A stretch of 64,000 nt of DNA from Treponema sp. UBA1226 (GTDB lineage Bacteria > Spirochaetota > Spirochaetia > Treponematales > Treponemataceae). The translations under genes were made by a program, and so were the position numbers. Under the pieces are notes generated by a model, which saw only the letters and a list, made by a program, of their open reading frames with translations, ran no database searches and had not been told where the DNA came from. How positions within the stretch are numbered: position 1 is the stretch's first letter; each line of letters opens with the position of its first letter. The stretch is taken from positions 93,875 to 157,874 of the forward strand of contig DBWY01000007.1 in NCBI GenBank assembly GCA_002309195.1. The letters run 5' to 3'. Below are positions 58,781-64,000 of the stretch, one piece after another.

Positions 58781-60274
58781 ATGAAAAAAATATTATTTAA
58801 AATTATTACAGCATTAATGCTTATAAGTTTCTTTACTTCATGCGGAAAACAAAAAAGAACAAATGATGTAGTCAGAATGAATCTGAGTTCAGAACCGGAC
58901 AGTTTTTTTCCATGGAAAAGTTCAGCAGCAGACACAAAAGCAATCCTTTTTAATATTTACGAAGGCCTCATGACATTTGACAGCAAGGGAGCAATAAAGC
59001 TCTGTCTTGCAAAAAATGTTGCAGTAGATAAAACAGGACTTGAGTATACATTTACAATCCGCGATGACGTTTACTTTCATAACGGTAAAAAACTTACAGG
59101 CGAAGATGTTTTATACACTTACGAAAATCTTGCAGGCTTAAACGGAAATACTCCAAAAAGCGATGAAATGCAGATTATCAAAAATGCTTATCTTAAAGAT
59201 GAGCATACTTTTATCGTGGAATTAAAAAGTCCTTCTGCATCCTTTTTAACTTTTGCAATCCAGCCTATCCTTCAGAAAGGTTATGATGACAACGAAAATC
59301 TTCCTGTAGGAACAGGACCATATAAATTTGCAAGCTACGAAATTCATCAGAAACTAACCCTCGAAAAAAATGAAAATTACTGGAATACACAGAGAGAAGG
59401 CAAAATTAAGACAATTGAACTCTATGTCATTTCTGATGAAGCTTCATGCATTTCTGCAATTCAGTCTGACCAGCTTGATATTGCACAGATGCTCATGTCA
59501 GGAAATGCAAAAACACTTTCAAATAAGTTTAATCTTGTAATGTATCCTCAGAACATGGTTCAGATTTTCGCAATGAACAATGCAATAGAGCCGTTCAACA
59601 ATCCTAAGGTAAGAAAAGCAATCTGTCTTGCAATAAACAGAGATGAAATCATAAGCGGTGCAATGGATAACGCAGGAACACCGCTCTACTCAAATTTTTC
59701 ACCGATACTCAATGTTTTCTATAATGATAAACTTACACAGGTTAATCAGTTCAATATAGAAAAAGCAAAGGAACTTCTTAAGGAAGCCGGATACGAAAAC
59801 GGTTTTGATCTTACGATTACAGTTCCGTCAAATTATGCAGTTCATGTTGACACGGCACAGATAATTGCAGGTCAGCTTGAAAAAATAAACATCCGCTGCA
59901 AAATAAACGGAATTGAATGGACAACATGGCTTTCTGACGTTTATTCAAACAGGAAGTACGAAACAACGGTAATTGCATTTGGCGGCAAACTTGAACCAAA
60001 CGACATTTTAAAACGCTATGTTTCGACTTACAAGAGAAACTTCGTCGGATTTAAAAATGAGCAGTTTGACGATTATTTTACTCAGGCACTTACAGAACTT
60101 AACGAAGCAAAAAGAATTGAACTTTATAAAGAATGCCAGAGAATTCTTGCAGAAGAATGTCCGTGTGCATTTATCTGCGACCCGAACAATACACTTTTGA
60201 TTAAGAAAAATTTAAAAGGCTTTACATACTACCCGATTTCGTTCTATGATTTTTCAAGCCTTTATTTTGAATAA
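58781..60274 (+). CDS. Peptide ABC transporter substrate-binding lipoprotein (DppA/OppA-like)
   Basis: A 497-residue lipoprotein (lipobox FFTSC, Cys 21) of the SBP_bac_5 family. Typical motifs: LSSEPDSFFPWKSSAADTKA, EPFNNPKVRKAICLAINRDE, LLKEAGYENGFDLTITV, RYVSTYKRNFVGFKN. It captures oligopeptides or similar (possibly nickel or sugar acids in related members) and hands them to the permease. The four following genes complete the transporter. Confidence 0.92.
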   Translation: MKKILFKIITALMLISFFTSCGKQKRTNDVVRMNLSSEPDSFFPWKSSAADTKAILFNIYEGLMTFDSKGAIKLCLAKNVAVDKTGLEYTFTIRDDVYFHNGKKLTGEDVLYTYENLAGLNGNTPKSDEMQIIKNAYLKDEHTFIVELKSPSASFLTFAIQPILQKGYDDNENLPVGTGPYKFASYEIHQKLTLEKNENYWNTQREGKIKTIELYVISDEASCISAIQSDQLDIAQMLMSGNAKTLSNKFNLVMYPQNMVQIFAMNNAIEPFNNPKVRKAICLAINRDEIISGAMDNAGTPLYSNFSPILNVFYNDKLTQVNQFNIEKAKELLKEAGYENGFDLTITVPSNYAVHVDTAQIIAGQLEKINIRCKINGIEWTTWLSDVYSNRKYETTVIAFGGKLEPNDILKRYVSTYKRNFVGFKNEQFDDYFTQALTELNEAKRIELYKECQRILAEECPCAFICDPNNTLLIKKNLKGFTYYPISFYDFSSLYFE

Positions 60275-60308
60275 TCTGTGCAATTTTTAATCCGGGAGTA
60301 ATCTAAAA

Positions 60309-61253
60309 TTGAATTTTTTCATAAAAAAAATCATCGATTTTTTAATTACGATTTTTTTAGTTACTCTGATTACTTTTTTTACTTTTAATATTCTCCCGGG
60401 AAATCCCGCAATTGCAATTCTTGGACCGGATGCTGACGAAGTTCAGATTGAACAGCTCGAAAAAGATTTTAATCTTGATAAACCGCTTTATAAAAGATAT
60501 TTTACATGGCTTTCGGGCGCATTGCACGGAGATTTTGGAACTTCGTACAGATTCAATAAAAAAGTAAATGATGTAATAAAGAGCGCCGCAGAAGTTACTG
60601 CTTCGCTTGCTTTTTTTACGATTTTACTTACGGCTTTTATTGCAATTCCGTTTGGAATAATACTTGCACATTATGGGAAAAATCCTTTTGTGCGCATACT
60701 GGGATTTCTCGACCAGATATGGATTTCGACTCCGGCATTCTGTACCGCAATTCTTTTAATACTAATTTTTACGGTAAAGCTGAACGTATTTCCGTCACTG
60801 GGCTTTGTACGATGGACAGAAAATCCTGCGCTTTGCTTAAAAACACTTTTTTTGCCAGCCCTCTCACTCGCCCTCGGGTCAAGCGCAATTCTTGCCCGAT
60901 ATCTTAAAACAGATTTTTCAGAACAGCAGATTAAAGACTATGTAAGGACTGCATACAGCAAAGGGCTCTCTTCTTTCGAAGTAAATATTCATCATATTTT
61001 AAGAAACTCCATAATATCAGTAATAACGACCCTCGGGCTAATTCTTACTGATATACTCGGTGGAAGCATCATAATCGAAAATGTATTTGCTCTTCCCGGC
61101 ATCGGAAAGCTTATAGCAGTCTCTGTTTCTTCAAGAGATTTTCCTCTTATACAGGGACTTGTACTTTATCTTGCGCTGATTACACTTACATGTAATTTTC
61201 TCATCGATATAATTTACAGCGTAATTGATCCGCGCATAAGGAAGGCTGCATGA
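60309..61253 (+). CDS. Peptide ABC transporter permease (DppB-like)
   Basis: A 314-residue permease with about six membrane helices. Family features: ITFFTFNILPGNPAIAILGP, DLDKP-like FNLDKPLYKRYFTWL, and the EAA loop YVRTAYSKGLSSFEVNIHHI. The start is TTG (60309) with GGGAG 10 bases upstream; no ATG is placed for the conserved N-terminal helix. Its stop overlaps the next ATG by 4 bp. Confidence 0.93.
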   Translation: MNFFIKKIIDFLITIFLVTLITFFTFNILPGNPAIAILGPDADEVQIEQLEKDFNLDKPLYKRYFTWLSGALHGDFGTSYRFNKKVNDVIKSAAEVTASLAFFTILLTAFIAIPFGIILAHYGKNPFVRILGFLDQIWISTPAFCTAILLILIFTVKLNVFPSLGFVRWTENPALCLKTLFLPALSLALGSSAILARYLKTDFSEQQIKDYVRTAYSKGLSSFEVNIHHILRNSIISVITTLGLILTDILGGSIIIENVFALPGIGKLIAVSVSSRDFPLIQGLVLYLALITLTCNFLIDIIYSVIDPRIRKAA

Positions 61254-62056
61254 AAAAATATTTTTCAAATAAAAGTTTTCTTGCAGGAATTTCTATCCTT
61301 GCTTTCCTCCTGATTTTTCTCATTACAGGAAGTATTTTTAACTGTCATCGCTATGACGAAATAGATACATTAAATAAGTTTGCACATTTTTCGAGTGAAC
61401 ATCTTTTTGGAACAGATCATCTTGGACGCGATGTATTTTCCCGCATACTTGTAAGCTTGAGGATTTCTTTTTCTACAGGATTTATCGTAATGGTTTCAGG
61501 ACTCATTACAGGAATAATTCTCGGGGCCTTTAGCGGATTTTTCGGTGGAATCTGTGACAGCATAATAACTAAAATCATCGATACGCAGATGTCTTTCCCC
61601 GGAATCCTTATTTCTCTCATGCTGATTGCAGTTTTCGGGAACACTGTCGAAATAACAATAACTGCACTTTATATAATGACGATTCCGCGTTTTACAAGAA
61701 TTGCAAGAAGCGGTTTTATAAAATACAAGAATTCTATGTTTGTAACTGCAGCAAAATCAAAGGGTGCCGGTTATATGAGAATACTTTTTGTTCACATATT
61801 GCCTAATATAATGCCTGATTTAACTGTAACTGCAACATTAAATTTTTCGCTCAGTATTCTTGCTGAATCGGGCTTAAGCTATCTCGGGCTTGGAATCCAG
61901 CCGCCTCTGGTAAGCTTTGGACGCATGTTAAATGAAGGACAGCGTTTTATACTTCAAAGTCCTTCAAATGTGCTTATACCGGCGGCGTTTTTAATTCTGC
62001 TTGTTCTTTCGCTTAATCTTATGGGCGATGGAATTTCAGAAGTAAATAAAAAGTAG
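61250..62056 (+). CDS. Peptide ABC transporter permease (DppC-like)
   Basis: A 268-residue second permease subunit. Signature: HLFGTDHLGRDVFSRILVSL near residue 50 and the EAA loop FVTAAKSKGAGYMRILFVHI. Shorter than the usual ~290-300 residues because the N-terminal tail is brief. Translationally coupled to the permease before it (ATGA overlap). Confidence 0.93.
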   Translation: MKKYFSNKSFLAGISILAFLLIFLITGSIFNCHRYDEIDTLNKFAHFSSEHLFGTDHLGRDVFSRILVSLRISFSTGFIVMVSGLITGIILGAFSGFFGGICDSIITKIIDTQMSFPGILISLMLIAVFGNTVEITITALYIMTIPRFTRIARSGFIKYKNSMFVTAAKSKGAGYMRILFVHILPNIMPDLTVTATLNFSLSILAESGLSYLGLGIQPPLVSFGRMLNEGQRFILQSPSNVLIPAAFLILLVLSLNLMGDGISEVNKK

Positions 62057-62069
62057 GAAAAGGTTATTT

Positions 62070-63125
62070 ATGAAAGAAGAAAATAGAGAAACAGAAAATA
62101 TCCTCGAAATAAATAATCTCTCAATCGCATTCGAAAAAAAAGAGTTTATGTCAGAAAAAGAAACTCTATATGCCGTAAAAAATTTAAGCCTCTGCATAAA
62201 AGAAAATGAATTTACAGCCCTCGTAGGTGAATCTGGCTGCGGAAAATCACTTACAGCCTTAAGTATTTTAAAACTTCTTCCCGAGACAGCATCAATAAAA
62301 TCAGGAACGATAAAATTTAACGGACGCGATATTTACAGTCTTTCTTCAGGGGAATTTAAAAATATTACAGGAAATGAAATAAGCATTATTTTTCAGGATC
62401 CGATGAGTTGCCTTAACCCGTTAAAGAAAGTTGGAGTTCAGATACGAGAAGCCGCCATCGCACATGGAAAAACAAAAAAAGAGGCAGAAGAAAAAACTCT
62501 TGAGCTTTTGCATCTTACAGGATTTGACGACCCGAAGAATATTTACAATTGCTACCCTATGGAACTTTCGGGCGGGATGATGCAGAGAGTTCTTATTGCG
62601 ATGGCACTCATCAATGAACCAAAGCTTCTGATTGCAGACGAACCTGTAACGGCGCTCGATGTAACAATCCAGGCTCAGATTATGAAAATCCTTTTTGAAC
62701 TTAATAAAAAATTAAAGACTTCTGTACTTCTTATAAGCCACTCACTTGATGTAGTTGCAAGCATCTGCCAGAGAGTCTATGTAATGTATTCTGGAACAAT
62801 AATCGAAGAAGGAAAAACCGAAGATATCATGAAAAGCCCTTCTCATCCATACACTAAAGCACTCATCGGTGCAATTCCTGACTTTAGAAACCGGGGTAAA
62901 AAATTAAATGTAATTGCGGGTACAGTTCCGGCTTTAAAAAACAGGGAGTATGAAAAATGCGGCTTTTATGACAGATGCGACTTTAGGATTGAACATAAGC
63001 TTAGTAACAGGTGTATGAAAGAAATCCCCGGACCATATAAAATAAGCGAAGGACATTTTGCGCGATGCTGCTTTTACAAGCCTCAAGAAGAAAAAACTGA
63101 GGAGGACAAAAATGGAATTAATTAA
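62070..63125 (+). CDS. Peptide ABC transporter ATPase (DppD-like)
   Basis: A 351-residue ATPase. Walker A GESGCGKS, Q-loop FQDPMSCLNP, signature LSGGMMQR, Walker B LLIADEPVTALD and switch His SHSLD. The C-terminal oligopeptide domain has the Cys cluster CGFYDRCDF…RC…C that in related DppD proteins can hold an iron-sulfur centre. Overlaps the next gene by 14 bp. Confidence 0.95.
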   Translation: MKEENRETENILEINNLSIAFEKKEFMSEKETLYAVKNLSLCIKENEFTALVGESGCGKSLTALSILKLLPETASIKSGTIKFNGRDIYSLSSGEFKNITGNEISIIFQDPMSCLNPLKKVGVQIREAAIAHGKTKKEAEEKTLELLHLTGFDDPKNIYNCYPMELSGGMMQRVLIAMALINEPKLLIADEPVTALDVTIQAQIMKILFELNKKLKTSVLLISHSLDVVASICQRVYVMYSGTIIEEGKTEDIMKSPSHPYTKALIGAIPDFRNRGKKLNVIAGTVPALKNREYEKCGFYDRCDFRIEHKLSNRCMKEIPGPYKISEGHFARCCFYKPQEEKTEEDKNGIN

Positions 63126-63876
63126 AACCGTTGATTTGTCCAAAGAATATATCAGGGCAAAAAACAAAATAAAGGCTGTAGATAACGTAAACATCAGTAT
63201 CGAAAAAGGAAAAACTTACGGTCTTGTAGGAGAATCAGGCTCAGGGAAATCTACCCTCGCATCGATGCTTACTCTTCTTACAAAACCTACATCGGGAAAG
63301 ATTTTATACGATGGAAAGGATATAAGCACATTCTCAAAAGAACAACAGAAAGAGTTTCATAAAAAAGTTCAGATTGTATTTCAAAACCCGTATGAATCGC
63401 TAAATCCTAAAATGAAGATTTCTTCGATAATCGAAGAGCCTCTCATAATACACAATATATGCAGGACAAAAGAAGAAAGAAAATATCTTGTAAATGAAAT
63501 GAGGACAATGTGCGCCCTTGACTCTGCTGTTCTTGATAAATACCCTGCAGAACTTTCCGGCGGTCAGAGACAGCGTGTAAGCATAGCATCCAGTATGATT
63601 TTGCATCCAGAATTTCTTGTTCTTGACGAAGCAGTTTCGAGCCTTGATGTACTGATTCAGGCACAGATAATAAACATTTTAAAACTCATGCAAAAATCAA
63701 TGAAAGTAACATATTTTTTTATTTCGCATGATTTAAATGTAATTTCCTACGTTTCTGATGAAATAGGAGTTATGTATAAAGGCAGTATAGTTGAACAGGG
63801 GAAAGCCTCTGATATTTTAAGTAATCCGTCTCATCCCTATACAAAAACACTTTTTGACACGATTAATCTAAAATAG
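63112..63876 (+). CDS. Peptide ABC transporter ATPase (DppF-like)
   Basis: A 254-residue ATPase: Walker A GESGSGKST, FQNPYESLNPKM, signature LSGGQRQRV, Walker B LVLDEAVSSLD, SHDLNV. It lacks the C-terminal oligopeptide domain of standard OppF/DppF (~310-330 residues) and ends at HPYTKTLFDTINLK. The ATG at 63112 is chosen for the GAGGAGG 6 bases upstream; the frame opens at 63058. Last gene of the transporter. Confidence 0.93.
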   Translation: MELIKTVDLSKEYIRAKNKIKAVDNVNISIEKGKTYGLVGESGSGKSTLASMLTLLTKPTSGKILYDGKDISTFSKEQQKEFHKKVQIVFQNPYESLNPKMKISSIIEEPLIIHNICRTKEERKYLVNEMRTMCALDSAVLDKYPAELSGGQRQRVSIASSMILHPEFLVLDEAVSSLDVLIQAQIINILKLMQKSMKVTYFFISHDLNVISYVSDEIGVMYKGSIVEQGKASDILSNPSHPYTKTLFDTINLK

Positions 63877-64000
63877 ACCCCGGAACTTCTGACATAGCGT
63901 TACGGGAAGCACACCAAGTTCCTTTTTCAATGGCTTTTTCAAGGTCAGAATTTAATACATATTCATACAAAAAGCCTGCAGAAAAAGAATCTCCGCACGC
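63863..64000 (-). CDS. PfkB-family carbohydrate kinase (C-terminal end, partial)
   Basis: Reading the minus strand from the right edge gives ACGDSFSAGFLYEYVLNSDL and then a helix ending CASRNAMSEVPGSILD at a stop at 63865-63863. ACGDSFSAGF is the second PfkB signature (usually GAGDSF) with the catalytic Asp; the missing N-terminus lies beyond the window. A sugar or nucleoside kinase. It converges on the transporter operon, overlapping it by 14 bp. Confidence 0.88.
   Translation of the reverse strand, partial: ACGDSFSAGFLYEYVLNSDLEKAIEKGTWCASRNAMSEVPGSILD

Overview
The window reads as chromosome of a host-associated or environmental Treponema-like spirochete (AT-rich). Support comes from two FlaB-type flagellins, a treponemal-style FlgN-FlgK-FlgL-FliW-CsrA block, many short lipoproteins with a Ser-Cys lipobox (…SC), a treponemal-type outer-membrane barrel protein, and abundant cyclic-nucleotide signalling genes. 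No prophage, insertion sequence or CRISPR array was seen.

Layout. 1-10.6 kb: the 5' part of prfB with its programmed frameshift; a secreted protein; a five-gene minus-strand operon (phoH, an HD-domain membrane phosphodiesterase, ybeY, a TlyC/CorC-like CBS protein, a TPR protein); a divergent GGDEF protein; a formylglycine-enzyme-like lipoprotein; tRNA-Lys. 10.6-17.6 kb is a looser accessory stretch: lipoproteins, an Rpn/PDDEXK nuclease with a GC-rich leader, a remnant of a second such gene, a MarR regulator, an outer-membrane protein with a well-formed promoter and 5' hairpin, and an AT-rich 11-bp-period repeat block.

17.6-40.9 kb is the most unusual part. One minus-strand run of 14 genes with gaps of 21 bp or less (most overlap by 4-60 bp) starts with a prepilin peptidase, a secretin, the GspE ATPase and GspF. 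These are followed by GspG, three minor pseudopilin-like proteins, a protein that looks like a GspL/GspM/GspC fusion, then a TPR lipoprotein, a coiled-coil/TPR membrane protein, an outer-membrane protein and two lipoproteins. The run ends in a 3661-residue SpvB/FG-GAP/Rhs protein with a lipase-like C-terminus. I read it as a compact type II secretion system built together with its giant cargo toxin. A single strong promoter overlapped by a perfect 11-bp palindrome precedes it, and a small exported protein that could be the immunity factor follows it.

41-57 kb holds nrnA, a sigma-factor-like protein behind a perfect sigma-54 promoter, rdgB, then a flagellar late-gene region: two flaB genes, flaG, fliD, an unknown gene, a PilZ protein, tsaE and tsaB. 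Convergent to these lie flgN-flgK-flgL-fliW-csrA. Sigma-28 type promoters precede the first flaB and flgN. The first flaB leader carries a hairpin with an AGGA loop plus a GGA-rich ribosome site, matching the CsrA/FliW flagellin feedback known from Bacillus subtilis. 57-64 kb: three tRNAs (His, Arg, Lys), an HD-GYP protein with a CBM2-like sensor domain joined to a complete peptide ABC transporter operon (dppABCDF-like), and the end of a PfkB-type sugar kinase.

All functional calls rest on reading motifs by eye; no database search was possible.
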